Source of the DNA: SZUA-38 sp965212525 | GTDB lineage: Bacteria > Pseudomonadota > Gammaproteobacteria > Xanthomonadales > SZUA-38 | Length of the DNA: 64,000 bases | Assembly (NCBI GenBank): GCA_965212525.1 | Contig: CBDBVC010000045.1 | Span: 185,794 to 249,793, forward strand | Reading direction: 5' to 3' | Part shown: positions 24,866 through 33,846 of the stretch, piece by piece | Position numbering within the stretch: position 1 is the stretch's first letter | Layout of the letters: each line of letters starts with the position of its first letter | Made by a program: the position numbers and the translations under genes | The notes under the pieces: model-generated | The model's database searches: none | The model's input: only the letters and a program-made list of their open reading frames with translations | What the model was told of the DNA's origin: nothing

Positions 24866-26455
24866 ATGAGCAGCATGAACAGCCAATACACATCCAGCAA
24901 CAGGAAACGGGTCCGCGCCAAGACCTCCACCCAATCTCAACTAATCTGCCTGTCACTCTTTTTTGTCTGCAGCTTCAGCAAGGCCGCACCGTCAGATACG
25001 GACGCCTTGTTTGATGAGCACAGCATTGAGCTCGACACAGCCACATATCAGACCGTTCTCACCGGATTTTTCAGCGATGGTGAGGTTTCTGATTTACTGG
25101 TGGTAAACAGTGTTGATGAGGCGCATCAATTGCAGGTCATGTCTGCTGATGCCGGTGTCTGGACTCAACAGGCCGACATCAATTTACCCGCTGATGTGCT
25201 GTTCATCGACGTCGCCGCAGTCGCAGGGCAGGATCGCCTGCTGGCCTATCGATTTGGCGGTGTGGACTGGATTGATGTGAACTCTGGCCAGCGGCATGAG
25301 CTGATTTCTGTGCGCAGTCATCTTGTACCACCACCGGGCAACACCATCCAGCACGTGGACATCAGCCATGATGTCAATGGCGACGGTCTTGATGATCTGG
25401 TCATTCCGGACAGTGACGGTTTTCAGGTTCACGTACAGCTGGCAACGGGTCAGTTCGACAAGCCTGTTACCGTGGGGCCGGCACAGGATCTGTCTGGTCT
25501 CTATCGAATCGACGGCTACCGTCACGATCCCTTTTCCCGCAGCAGGATTCATCGTGCTGACATGAATCATGATGGCCGCATTGATCTGGTTTCCTGGCAG
25601 GGAAATCATCTGGTCGTTCATCATCAGACAGAGACGGGCGGTTTTGATGCCACATCGCAACGCTATCCAACCGATGTAAAGATCGATTCCGATGATATGC
25701 GGTCGCTGGCTGCGCCAGCTGAAATACGTGAACGCCGGCATGATCAGCAGCTCAGCGGTGCGCTGCTGGGTCGCGTGCTGCATTCAGTGCGCGACATGAA
25801 CGGCGACGGTATCGCCGATTTGCTGGTGTTCTCGCTCACCAGTGGTGAACTGGTCAAGATGCGTTCCTCAGCCGAGGTCTACTTCGGCACGCTGACCGCA
25901 GATGGTGGCACAGGCTGGCCGTCCACAGCCAGCACAGCCACCAGTGCACGCGGGCTGGTGTTCGAATTCAGCGTACACGATATCAATCATGACGGTCGCC
26001 AGGATCTGGCCTATGCCACATTCAAACCGAGGCCGTTTCGCATACTCGGCGCTTTCGTGCGCCGTGCGATTGCCGTGGATATGGAGTTCCATCTGATGCA
26101 AGCCGATGACCGGTATCCGGATCGATACAATACACGGCGTGTGAGCCGCGCCTATGGTTACGGCGCACCTGGTGAGAAGAATGCCCGCTTTCCCTACCTT
26201 TCACTGATTGATCTTGATCAGGACAATCACGACGAATTGATCCTGATCCGCAGTGCTCATGCGTTGGCTGTGTACAGTGGCCTGGCTGGCGACGATGTTT
26301 TCAGACGGCGGGCGCAATTTCTGGACATTGATGCACCGGCTGATGAGGAAACCCTGTGGCAGGTCGACCTGAATCGCGATGGCAAACTGGATCTGCTGAT
26401 GCATTATCCGTCCTCGGATCAACCGTCACATGTGAGGCTGCTTATTTCAAACTGA
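24866..26455 (+). CDS. Secreted FG-GAP/VCBS repeat protein
   Basis: About 529 residues with a signal peptide (SQLICLSLFFVCSFSKAAP). The body contains at least five Ca-binding FG-GAP motifs of DxNxDGxxDL form: DVNGDGLDDLVIP, DMNHDGRIDLVSW, DMNGDGIADLLVF, DINHDGRQDLAYA and DLNRDGKLDLLMH, plus a variant DLDQDNHDELIL. Such repeats build an integrin-like beta-propeller used in adhesion or as a scaffold of secreted enzymes. No catalytic domain is visible. Start alternatives are ATG 24866 and 24875; an upstream TTG is rejected because the signal peptide would be displaced. Confidence 0.85.
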   Translation: MSSMNSQYTSSNRKRVRAKTSTQSQLICLSLFFVCSFSKAAPSDTDALFDEHSIELDTATYQTVLTGFFSDGEVSDLLVVNSVDEAHQLQVMSADAGVWTQQADINLPADVLFIDVAAVAGQDRLLAYRFGGVDWIDVNSGQRHELISVRSHLVPPPGNTIQHVDISHDVNGDGLDDLVIPDSDGFQVHVQLATGQFDKPVTVGPAQDLSGLYRIDGYRHDPFSRSRIHRADMNHDGRIDLVSWQGNHLVVHHQTETGGFDATSQRYPTDVKIDSDDMRSLAAPAEIRERRHDQQLSGALLGRVLHSVRDMNGDGIADLLVFSLTSGELVKMRSSAEVYFGTLTADGGTGWPSTASTATSARGLVFEFSVHDINHDGRQDLAYATFKPRPFRILGAFVRRAIAVDMEFHLMQADDRYPDRYNTRRVSRAYGYGAPGEKNARFPYLSLIDLDQDNHDELILIRSAHALAVYSGLAGDDVFRRRAQFLDIDAPADEETLWQVDLNRDGKLDLLMHYPSSDQPSHVRLLISN

Positions 26456-26552
26456 TAGTTTCCCCGGGTTGTCTGATGACATCCCGAACCCGACGGTGCG
26501 TCATAAAACACGGTAGACTGATCAGGAACAGAGCCTGATCAGGAACCATGGC

Positions 26553-26820
26553 ATGATGAAGCGCCTGAACGAGATCAACCCCGAACTCATCAAGTGGGTG
26601 GTGCTGCCGCTGCTTGCGGTCATCGGGTTCACGCTGCTGTTCAGCGTGGCTTCCGACAGAAGAAAGTGCGAGCAAACCTGTACGGAAGAAGGCTTCCCTC
26701 ATGCGCGCTATATTCCGGAAAGCGGTCGCTACACCAAAACACCGGAACGCTGTTACTGTCTTACCGGAGGAACAGGCCGCGATCACCGACCGGGTGGTGG
26801 AGGGCAAGCGGGTCTATTGA
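26553..26820 (+). pseudogene. Small membrane-anchored cysteine-containing protein, frameshifted
   Basis: The first frame gives a single-helix membrane anchor (IKWVVLPLLAVIGFTLLFSV) and a cysteine-containing tail (KCEQTCTEEGFPHARYI, CYCLT). The frame breaks near 26760-26766 and the +1 frame continues EEQAAITDRVVEGKRVY and stops cleanly at 26820. Removing one base (tt or gg) gives a protein of about 88 residues. No family is recognised. Confidence 0.6.
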
Positions 26821-26897
26821 AATACCTCCCGGCAGTGACGCTGTTCAAAAAACAGCGATCGGGCTAGACTGCAAGGAGTCATCAACAGGATCAGATC

Positions 26898-27332
26898 ATG
26901 ATCAGATTGCTCACAATACTCACGCTACTCGTCAGCTCCGTCCAGGCATCGGATGTCGACTCGCTGTCACCTGAACTGAAAAAGCAGTTGAGAACGGAGA
27001 TGAAATATCTGGATACCGGCTTCAAGCGACTGATCAAGGCCTGGTATTCGGGCAAGATGGACACCGTGGTGACCAACGCCGAAAAGATGCGTGACAGTTA
27101 TATTCTGAAACAGGCCCTGACCGAGGCCCAGATGCATGAACTGCACACCTCACTGCCGGAAGGCTTCAGACAGATGGACCACCAATTCCATGCCGACGCC
27201 AATGCCCTGGCCGAGGCCGCCAGAGCCAACGATACCGAACGCATGGGACAGCTGGTCGGCAAACTGGCCGCAGCCTGCTATAGCTGTCATGCCGAATACG
27301 CCGCCTACCGCTTCAAGGCGTTTGAGGAATAG
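26898..27332 (+). CDS. Cytochrome c'-like c-type cytochrome
   Basis: A 144-residue exported protein. A signal peptide (IRLLTILTLLVSSVQA) precedes an all-helical region with the heme motif CYSCHAEYAAYRF near the C-terminus. A four-helix bundle with a single C-terminal CxxCH is the cytochrome c' layout, whose five-coordinate heme binds NO or CO in the periplasm. A purine-rich acagga lies upstream. Redox partners are not visible nearby. Confidence 0.85.
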   Translation: MIRLLTILTLLVSSVQASDVDSLSPELKKQLRTEMKYLDTGFKRLIKAWYSGKMDTVVTNAEKMRDSYILKQALTEAQMHELHTSLPEGFRQMDHQFHADANALAEAARANDTERMGQLVGKLAAACYSCHAEYAAYRFKAFEE

Positions 27333-27348
27333 TCAAAACAGGTAATGT

Positions 27349-27376
27349 TGTCGTTCCCGCGCAGGCGGGAACCCAT
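27349..27376 (+). repeat. Left arm of dispersed palindromic repeat
   Basis: tgtcgttcccgcgcaggcgg begins the unit, which ends in cccat at 27376. The same arm recurs at 30544-30571, and its reverse complement occurs at 28693-28720 on the other side of the IS element. The arm itself folds as a short hairpin (ttcccgc gcag gcgggaa). Confidence 0.85.
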
Positions 27377-27384
27377 GTTGACTT

Positions 27385-28684
27385 TGTACAACCGAAGACA
27401 TGGTTTACATTCCAAACCGGGCACATGGTTTACACCTATTTTCGATTTGGTCTGATGATTCTACCGATTCTTGGGTCGAATATCCCCAAGGGCATCTGGG
27501 CAAAATAGATCTGCCATCGATCGTGGGCTTGCGGTTTCAAGCCAACGTACTCGCCAATCAACTGGCGTGACACATAGACCGCTCGCCCATGCCATTTCAT
27601 CTGACCACCACATTTCACCTTGCGGACTTCAAATTGATCCGGATAACCCACCTCGGGCAGCTGTTTCCGGAAAAGGTCGTGTTGATGATGTATAGACGTC
27701 AGCCGGCCTGCGTCCCATGCCCAGGCCCTGATGTGAACGCTGGTAATTGTATTCCTCCAGGAATCGATTGAACGCCCGTTGCTGTGCTGAAAGATTCGCC
27801 TTGGGCGGACTGGCCGTTGCGGCTTTCAGGGTTCGATGCATGCGTTCATGTCTGGGGTTCTGTTCCGGATGACCGGGCGCAATGCGTTCCGGCTTCACAC
27901 CGAGTTTGAGCAACCAGATGCTCAGTGGAGACAAGCCACCCAGACAGACCTGCGCAAAGGGATAACCGTTGTCGGTGCGGATCGCATCAGGCAATCCATA
28001 ACGACGAAAGGCTTGTTCATAGCAAACCTGTACAGGCTTAAGCTTCAAGCCGTACTGACCCTGACAGGTGAACAGGAATCGGCTGTAGTTATCCGTGATG
28101 GTCAGTGGGTAGCAGCGTTTGCCATTACCCATCGCAAAATGGCCCTTGAAATCGGCACTCCACACCGCATTGGGTGCGATGGCATGTTGTAACGGCTGGC
28201 TGTGCGGGGGGATGCGATGACGTTTTCTTCTTCGCTTCACCAGGCCGTGCCGTTTGAGTATCTCGCCAACTGTACTGGTCGCAGGCCAGGTGATGTCAGG
28301 TTTATCTCTGATCAACTTGTCCCGAAGGGGCTTTGGCCCCCAGGTTGGATATCGATGCTTCAGGGCCAGGATCTGTTTGACCAACGCCTCTTCGGTTCTG
28401 TTGGCACAATGCTGCGGTGCTCGTGACCGGTCGATCAACCCTTTTGATCCCTGCTCGTAAAAGCGGTAAATCCATTTGTCACCGGTTGGTCGACTGATTC
28501 CGAATCGGCGACATAATTCGGTCTTGGTGAACTCCCGGCTTAGCCAGGCTTTGATAAAGGCATGTCTTTCAGTCATGGCACAGGTCTCTTTCCAGGGCAT
28601 CGGCTTGTCCTCCTTGCCGACACATTACTACCTGTAAACCATGTGTCCGGTTTAATGTGTAAAGGATGTCTCCGGTTTATACCA
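27385..28684. mobile_element. IS481-family insertion sequence
   Basis: About 1.3 kb with imperfect terminal inverted repeats. The left end tgtacaaccgaagacat at 27385 matches the reverse complement of the right end near 28668-28684 (tggtataaaccggagacat). A second internal pair, with cacatggtttaca, lies just inside each end. It carries one transposase gene on the minus strand. It sits between the two arms of a dispersed palindromic repeat, with no certain target-site duplication. Boundaries are accurate to a few bases. Confidence 0.85.
27436..28600 (-). pseudogene. IS481-family transposase, frameshifted near C-terminus
   Basis: The main frame (minus strand, 28600 to 27629) has an N-terminal helix-turn-helix (TELCRRFGISRPTGDKWIYR) and the DDE integrase core: WSADFKGHF, IRTDNGYPF and NPRHERMHRTLKA. 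It ends early, while the other minus frame from 27651 to 27436 continues as GYPDQFEVRKVKCGGQMKWH and WQIYFAQMPLGIFDPR, the usual IS481 C-terminal domain. One extra base in ttt at 27664-27666 (plus strand) accounts for the break. With one frame the protein would be about 388 residues. Confidence 0.88.
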
Positions 28685-28692
28685 TCATCAAA

Positions 28693-28720
28693 ATGGATTC
28701 CCGCCTGCGCGGGAATGACA
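28693..28720 (-). repeat. Right arm of dispersed palindromic repeat
   Basis: atggattcccgcctgcgcgg followed by gaatgaca is the inverse of the arm at 27349-27376, with two differences. The intact counterpart at 30544-30613 shows that the two arms normally lie about 14 bases apart, so the IS has split this copy. Confidence 0.85.
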
Positions 28721-28741
28721 GGAGGAGGCCCTGAGCCAGAG

Positions 28742-29252
28742 ATGAACCAACCTGCAGACGAACTGGTCGACTATTTTCTCAGTGATGAATGGGTGGATGA
28801 CAACGATATTGAAGCGATTACACAAGCGAATCTGCAAGAAATTCTGGCCAGGATTACAACGGCTCAACAGATCCATGACATGGTCAATGGCTTTCAACTG
28901 GGACACCGGTGCTGAAGAACTGAAGCAGTTATTGACACATCCATTGACCGACCCGGCAACATTATTGATGGCTTTCTGGCGATCGAGTCCGGCCTTCTAT
29001 CTTCAGTATGAAAACAATGAAGATTTAACAGACGATCAGAAACAATCCAGGGAATTCATCGAATGGTGTTTCAAACGGTTGTCGAGAGTGAACTTTGCCG
29101 CAGCAAAATTATCATACGACCCGAAAAATGATCATGGCCATGATATGACACAGGATTATCAACGGGTTTTCAGGAAAATGGATCTGGAATCAATCAAGTC
29201 ACAGCTAACTATCCCGGAAGTATTGATCCAGGCAATCAGTAGCAGCAACTGA
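28742..29252 (+). pseudogene. DUF4274-like protein, frameshifted
   Basis: ATG 28742 opens a frame with LVDYFLSDEWVDDNDIEAIT and QQIHDMVNG. After the ttt at 28892-28894 the +1 frame continues FNWDTGAEELKQLLTHP and ATLLMAFWRSSPAFYLQY, the NWD-G and FW elements that I associate with DUF4274. Removing one T gives about 169 codons in one frame. Base composition is more AT-rich than its neighbours. The family is of unknown function and includes immunity-like genes. Confidence 0.75.
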
Positions 29253-29255
29253 TTA

Positions 29256-29341
29256 AGCCTCCCTTTTGAAAAGGGAGGTTTGGAGGGATTTATCGACTCA
29301 ACACAAAAATCCCCCACAGTCCCCCTTTGCTAAGGGGGATG
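29256..29341. repeat. Compound inverted repeat (two hairpins)
   Basis: A first hairpin, cctcccttttgaaaagggagg, at 29258-29278 is followed by tttggagggattt, then a second half with aaatcccccacagtcccc and a hairpin tccccctttgctaaggggga at 29320-29339. The two halves are roughly inverse of each other. This resembles widespread MITE-like dispersed repeats and may also terminate the DUF4274-like gene. Confidence 0.7.
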
Positions 29342-29426
29342 AACGACGAATCATCAACTCCAAATGGATGCTATTGCATGAAATGTCATATCAGCACTGC
29401 ATTGAAAAACACGTTATGATCTTCAA

Positions 29427-30020
29427 ATGAATACAGCCTTGCCCGCCAGAAACGACATCCCTGATCGCATCAAGCTGCCGCTGGCATTTGATGTTGAGCG
29501 CATGCTCGATGATCTTGCGACCATGCAGCTGGAGCCGTTCATCCACTACAGTGTGATGCCGCTCAGATCGCCTGCACACCTGGTGGACCCGGAAATTCCG
29601 AAGCCGCCACCGGCTGACGATTACGCCGACGGCAGCTGGACCGAATGGCTCGACACCGCTGCACTGAAGGCAGCGCCGTATCTGACCGACGTGGTCGACA
29701 GTTTTCGCTGTCATACAGACGTGACGCTGGTGCGCATCCTGCGCCTTGAAGCGGGCAGTGAGGTAAAGGAACACAACGACCCGACACTCGGTCTGCATAT
29801 CGACCGCTCGGTGGTACGACTCACCATCCCCATCCAGTCCGAACCCGAAGTTGTGTTCTATCTCAACAATGAACCGGTACCCATGAAACCGGGCGAGTGC
29901 TGGTACCTGCGACTGACGGACCCGCACCGCATCAGCCACGGCGGCCAGCTCGAGCGAATCAACCTCACCATCGACATGATCCCGAACGAGTGGGTCTGGT
30001 CGTTGATGTATTCAGAGTAA
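29427..30020 (+). CDS. Aspartyl/asparaginyl beta-hydroxylase family protein
   Basis: A 197-residue protein with the AspH-type double-stranded beta helix: LVRILRLEAGSEVKEHNDPT carries the His-x-Asp iron ligands, RLTIPIQSEPEVVFYLN the central strands, and PGECWYLRLTDPHRISHGG the distal His. The family uses Fe(II) and 2-oxoglutarate to hydroxylate Asp/Asn residues or small molecules. A degenerate copy of its last 55 bases lies at 30469-30523, beyond the next gene. Confidence 0.88.
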   Translation: MNTALPARNDIPDRIKLPLAFDVERMLDDLATMQLEPFIHYSVMPLRSPAHLVDPEIPKPPPADDYADGSWTEWLDTAALKAAPYLTDVVDSFRCHTDVTLVRILRLEAGSEVKEHNDPTLGLHIDRSVVRLTIPIQSEPEVVFYLNNEPVPMKPGECWYLRLTDPHRISHGGQLERINLTIDMIPNEWVWSLMYSE

Positions 30021-30099
30021 CGAACGTGGCAAGTCAACCAGTGTCACATATTGATCAGGACACAAAACACGGCCTTGTTGAAATAAGGTACCCCAATAC

Positions 30100-30456
30100 A
30101 TGAACCAGAATCAGCTTGTCGCCATAGTTGTCTCCATCGTGATCATCTTTCTGACGATCGTGGCAGCCTGGTTGTTCAGCAAATGGGTCATCCTCTATGT
30201 GTGGGGCGCGACCGTTCTGATACCCGTTCTTGAGGTAAGACGCATGCGCTTCAGGGACTATCGACTGTCGTACCCGTATGGTCCCTACACCACGTTCTTT
30301 TTCATTCTCATCCTGTGGCCGTTTGCCTTTCCCTGGTTTCTGTCGTCCTGGATCGATATTGCGCGTGGCATGGCGAAACATCATGACGATGCACCCGAGC
30401 AGCTCAGCCCACTGGCGATGAGCTTGCTGGAAAAATCCGGGCGGGACAGGGAATAA
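30100..30456 (+). CDS. Small membrane protein
   Basis: A 118-residue protein with three hydrophobic segments separated by a basic loop (RRMRFRDYRLSYPYGPY). No family is recognised. It lies between the hydroxylase gene and a decayed copy of that gene's tail, so it may have arrived within a local duplication. aaggta is upstream of the ATG. Confidence 0.6.
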   Translation: MNQNQLVAIVVSIVIIFLTIVAAWLFSKWVILYVWGATVLIPVLEVRRMRFRDYRLSYPYGPYTTFFFILILWPFAFPWFLSSWIDIARGMAKHHDDAPEQLSPLAMSLLEKSGRDRE

Positions 30457-30468
30457 TCGACGCTGCAA

Positions 30469-30523
30469 CGACCTCACCATACACATGATCCCGATAGAGT
30501 GGACTGGTCGTTGATTGAATAAC
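30469..30523 (+). pseudogene. Vestigial copy of the hydroxylase gene 3' end
   Basis: cctcaccatacacatgatcc and the following bases (ending ctggtcgttgattgaataa) align with the end of the hydroxylase gene at about 29963-30020, with scattered substitutions and small gaps. It is too short and diverged to code. It indicates a partial tandem duplication or an insertion of the membrane-protein gene. Confidence 0.7.
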
Positions 30524-30543
30524 AGGAATTGCTGTCACAGGTT

Positions 30544-30613
30544 TGTCGTTCCCGCGCAGGCAGGAACCCATATTGATTTTAGTTGGTGCATTCCGGCCTT
30601 CGCGGAAATGACA
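30544..30613. repeat. Complete copy of the dispersed palindromic repeat
   Basis: The left arm at 30544-30571 (tgtcgttcccgcgcaggcag...) and an inverted right arm at 30586-30613 (ending ggaaatgaca) are separated by about 14 bases. This is the uninterrupted form of the element that the IS481-like insertion splits at 27.4-28.7 kb. Confidence 0.8.
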
Positions 30614-30662
30614 AAAACCGGCTATCATCAGATCATTTTCATGCACTGTACAGTTGACTCCC

Positions 30663-30890
30663 ATGGCTGAAAACCTCCAGAAGATCATTGCCCGTGCCCA
30701 TGTCTGGTATATCGCTATTGCCGTCACCACCATTGCCGTGCTGATCAGCATCCGGGCAATTCGCAGCGGTGATTTTTCGCTGTATTTCGATCTTGATGTG
30801 TATGTCTACTACGTGACGCACCTGTTCAATCTGTTGCTGTACCTGCTGGTGGTCGCGGTCTATTGCGCGCTTTCACTGATTAAGCGGTAA
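30663..30890 (+). CDS. Small membrane protein
   Basis: A 75-residue protein with two membrane helices (WYIAIAVTTIAVLISI and LFNLLLYLLVVAVYCALSLI) joined by an acidic, tyrosine-rich loop. No family is recognised. It is followed after four bases by the start of the next, frameshifted, gene and probably shares its transcript. Confidence 0.6.
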   Translation: MAENLQKIIARAHVWYIAIAVTTIAVLISIRAIRSGDFSLYFDLDVYVYYVTHLFNLLLYLLVVAVYCALSLIKR

Positions 30891-30894
30891 TCCC

Positions 30895-31342
30895 ATGAAA
30901 CACTTCCTGTTGCTTTTCACATTACTGATTTCATGCCGTCACTGCCGAGCTGCAGGCCACATCACCACCGGTGCCAACCGAACTGGAACAACAGGTGATC
31001 GATGCCGAGCGGGCCTTTGCCAGAACCATGGCGGATCGCGATCATGACGCGTTTGTGACCTTCCTGTCGGAGGAGGCCAATTTCATTTCCGGAGTCACTT
31101 CACGTCATGGTAGACAGGCCGTGGCAGATCACTGGGCGAAATTCTTTGTCGAGCCGACGGCACCGTTTTCCTGGGCACCGGTCACCGTCTCGGTGCTGGA
31201 ATCCGGCAAGCTGGCACTCAGTACGGGCCCGGTGTGGAATGCCGAGGGCAAGCGGATTTCAACCTACACCTCGATCTGGCGGTTGGAAGCACCAGGTCAG
31301 TGGCGCATCATCTTCGACAAGGGGAACAAGTATTGTGAATAA
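30895..31342 (+). pseudogene. Exported SnoaL/DUF4440-like protein, frameshifted in signal peptide
   Basis: ATG 30895 begins a signal peptide (KHFLLLFTLLI). The frame shifts near the ttt at 30929-30931, after which the +1 frame gives AVTAELQATSPPVPTELEQQ and an NTF2-like body: DAERAFARTMADRDHDAFVT, FLSEEANFISG and a closing QWRIIFDKGNKYC. Removing one T joins them in about 148 codons. It belongs to the YybH-like ketosteroid isomerase-fold group; the reaction is unknown. Confidence 0.75.
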
Positions 31343-31876
31343 ACCACAGTCTGACATGGCTCCTGTTTCTACTCATCTGCAGTGTACCGAGTTCAGCAGC
31401 GTTCGCCGAAGAACTGACATTGGGCCATGACCGGGGTTCACTGCTGTTTGATCTGCCGGACGGGTTCCACAGGCTGACTCCAGCGGAGCTGGCACAGAAA
31501 TACCCACGGGGAACCATCCCTGATCTGGCATTTGCCACCTCAGATCTGCGTGTGTCGGTGGCCTTCACCGATACCGATACCCTGCTTGAGCCGGACGAAT
31601 TGCCCGAATTCATGGACGTCAACAGGAAGGCCATTGATCAGGCAGTAGCCGGCCTGGTCTGGATAGACAGTGGCAATCAAAACCATCAACACCATACGTT
31701 GGGCCCATCAGGAATTCACCACACCGCTGGACAACAGCCGTTTGCACAACAGCATGTACCTGGCTTCGGTGAAGGGGCGTTTACTGGGGGTCAATCTGAG
31801 CGTGGCGATAGAGCAGCATGCAGCCCACATCGCCGAGCTCAGGGCCATGTTCGAATCGATACGGTTTACGCCCTGA
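31335..31876 (+). pseudogene. Exported hypothetical protein, doubly frameshifted
   Basis: A GTG start overlaps the end of the preceding gene. After a break near 31350-31358 the frame encodes a signal peptide (LLFLLICSVPSSAAFA) and a mature region with GSLLFDLPDGFHRLTPAELA and VNRKAIDQAVAGLVWIDS. A second break near 31672 leads to AIKTINTIRWAHQEFTTPLD and LASVKGRLLGVNLSVAIEQ. The joined product of about 180 residues looks like a periplasmic protein of the photosystem-like PsbP/DUF1795 style, but this is tentative. Confidence 0.6.
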
Positions 31877-32068
31877 ATCAAAGCCGGCTGAATCGAAAAT
31901 GGCACTGAATGCCGGTGCCAGCTATCCTGTGCTAGGATAAGCCCTGATGAGGTGGGGGCTGAGTCAACACGGTCGCTTGCTGCAAACCAGTGGTGGTGAT
32001 GGCAACTGTGAAGAGCGAAACTGAGAGATTACCCAGGCGTTGCGCCGACCGTTCATGTGGGGTGCACG

Positions 32069-33249
32069 ATGGCCTATGAGCGCCTGCAGGTCGGTGATGC
32101 CCACCTGAACGAAAAGGTGTATCTGGAACGGGTGCATCAGTATTTCGGCCATGCCTATGGCAACGTTATCGGCGCCCTGATAGGCATCGGTGTGATCCGA
32201 TACATACTCAATGATGCCGGTGTTTCGGACAGTGAGCTGTGGTGGTGGATGCTCGTGACCGGGCTGTTCCTGTTGATGGTGACCGTGTCGAAGTCCGGTT
32301 CCGCAGTGCCAAGATCACCATTCACAACGCCAGTCGGTGGGTGCTGGGCCGCATGTTCAGTGGTGGCATGACGATCATCATGTTCGGTCTCTCGCCATTG
32401 CTGTTTTCCGGCTCGGTCGCCCTGCTGCACGAGATGCTGATCTTCATCCTGCTGATGGCCTTCATCACCGTCAGTGCGCTCAGCTATGCTGTCATGCCGA
32501 GCTATACCATTGTGCTGACACTGGGCACGATGACACCGATCACGGTGCGGTTTCTCATGCAGGACAGCAATATACATGCGTTGCTGGTGTTCATCTCCGT
32601 CGTCATTCAGGCATTCGTGATCGTCAAGGCCTTTCAGGTTTCTCGTTCGGCCATCTCGGCGATTCGACTGAACCAGCAGTTGCTTGATGAAGTTCAGAGC
32701 CACAAACGTACCCAGGAACAACTGCATCACATCGCCACGCACGACATTCTGACCGGTCTGCCCAACCGACAGCAGCTGATGCATCGACTGGGTGAAGTGA
32801 TCGGCAAGGCCGAAACCGAACAGCATCAGGTGGCCGTGCTGTTTCTGGATCTCGATGGTTTCAAGTCAGTCAACGATGCACACGGCCATGACGCCGGCGA
32901 TGCCCTGCTGCGGGAAATCGCATCTCGCCTCAGGTCGGTGATGCGCAGCAATGATCTGGTGGCCCGGGTCGGTGGCGATGAATTCGTCATGGTGTACCGG
33001 ATCGACGACCGGGTGCAGAATCAGCCCAATGCACAGATCGAGTCCATTGCCTCGCGTATCGTCGATGTGGTGGAGCAGCCAGTGGACTTGCCCGATCAGC
33101 GTACCGGCCAGGTTAGCGCCTCGATAGGCATCGCCATCTATCCCGACGACAGCCGTGACCTGCAGGACCTGATCCGCTTCTCGGACAATGCCATGTATGC
33201 GGTCAAGAAGAGCGGCAAGAACAGCTTCCGTTTCGTTTCCTGTGGATGA
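32069..33249 (+). pseudogene. Membrane-anchored diguanylate cyclase, frameshifted
   Basis: ATG 32069 starts an N-terminal membrane sensor (FGHAYGNVIGALIGIGVIRY, then a second helix). The frame changes near 32275-32290 by -1, and the downstream frame, open to 33249, continues with four more helices and a GGDEF domain: THDILTGLPNRQQLMHRLGE, FLDLDGFKSVNDAHGHDAGD and RVGGDEFVM. An RSND five residues before GGDEF matches the RxxD inhibitory site. An active c-di-GMP synthase is expected if the frame is intact. The downstream frame alone (from about 32239) would lack helix 1-2. Confidence 0.85.
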
Positions 33250-33288
33250 GCTACACTGAAAGAGAGCACATCTGTCACAGGGGGCAGC

Positions 33289-33771
33289 ATGACCGGGGTC
33301 ACCATTCGCAAGGCCACACGAAGTGACGCGGCAGCGGTCATGCGCCTGATCAGGGCGCTGGCCGAGTATGAGGGTATGGGCACCTCGGTGCTGGCGACCG
33401 AGAGCAGTCTGGCCCGTGACGGTTTCAGCGATGATGCGCTGTTTCAGGCACTGCTGGCCGAACAGTCCGGCGAAGCGGTCGGTTTTGCCTCCTACATGAT
33501 TGCCTACTCAATCTGGAGCGGTGCCCACTTCCTGCAGCTGGATGATGTCTATGTCGATCAGCGCTGCCGTGGCAGTGGTATAGGCGTGCAACTGATGCAG
33601 GCGATTGCCCGTGTGTGTCTCACTCAGGATCTGGCCTATGCTCGCTGGACAGTGGAGACTGACAACGACGCCGCTATCCGGTTCTACCGTCGTCTGGGAT
33701 CTGAAGTGCACAACCGGGGTGTCTGTACCTGGATGCCATCGATGATGCAGCCCGAGATTGCAAACGATTGA
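33289..33771 (+). CDS. GNAT N-acetyltransferase (SSAT-like)
   Basis: A 160-residue acetyltransferase. TIRKATRSDAAAVMRLIRAL opens the fold, LQLDDVYVDQRCRGSGIGVQ is the CoA-binding strand-loop and WTVETDNDAAIRFYRRLGSE the closing helix. The pattern of LDDVYV, RGSGIG and N..AI.FY..LG is seen in diamine/polyamine acetyltransferases (SSAT-like), though the substrate is not proven. A strong ribosome site (aggggg) lies before the ATG. Confidence 0.85.
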   Translation: MTGVTIRKATRSDAAAVMRLIRALAEYEGMGTSVLATESSLARDGFSDDALFQALLAEQSGEAVGFASYMIAYSIWSGAHFLQLDDVYVDQRCRGSGIGVQLMQAIARVCLTQDLAYARWTVETDNDAAIRFYRRLGSEVHNRGVCTWMPSMMQPEIAND

Positions 33772-33846
33772 TACGCGATTACCGGCCGGGTACCACTGCC
33801 GATTGCTCGCTGGTAACCTTGTCACAAACAACCCGGCGACACAGTC

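Noticed and set aside
25184..25783. A 199-codon minus-strand frame inside the FG-GAP gene
   Set aside because: It mirrors the repeat-rich plus-strand protein and has no independent support.
27336..30613. CRISPR array suggested by repeated GC-rich palindromes
   Set aside because: Only three arms in inverted orientation at irregular distances, no regular spacers, and no cas genes.
32265..32300. Programmed ribosomal frameshift in the diguanylate cyclase
   Set aside because: No slippery heptamer or downstream pseudoknot is evident, and frameshifts of the same kind occur in many unrelated genes nearby.
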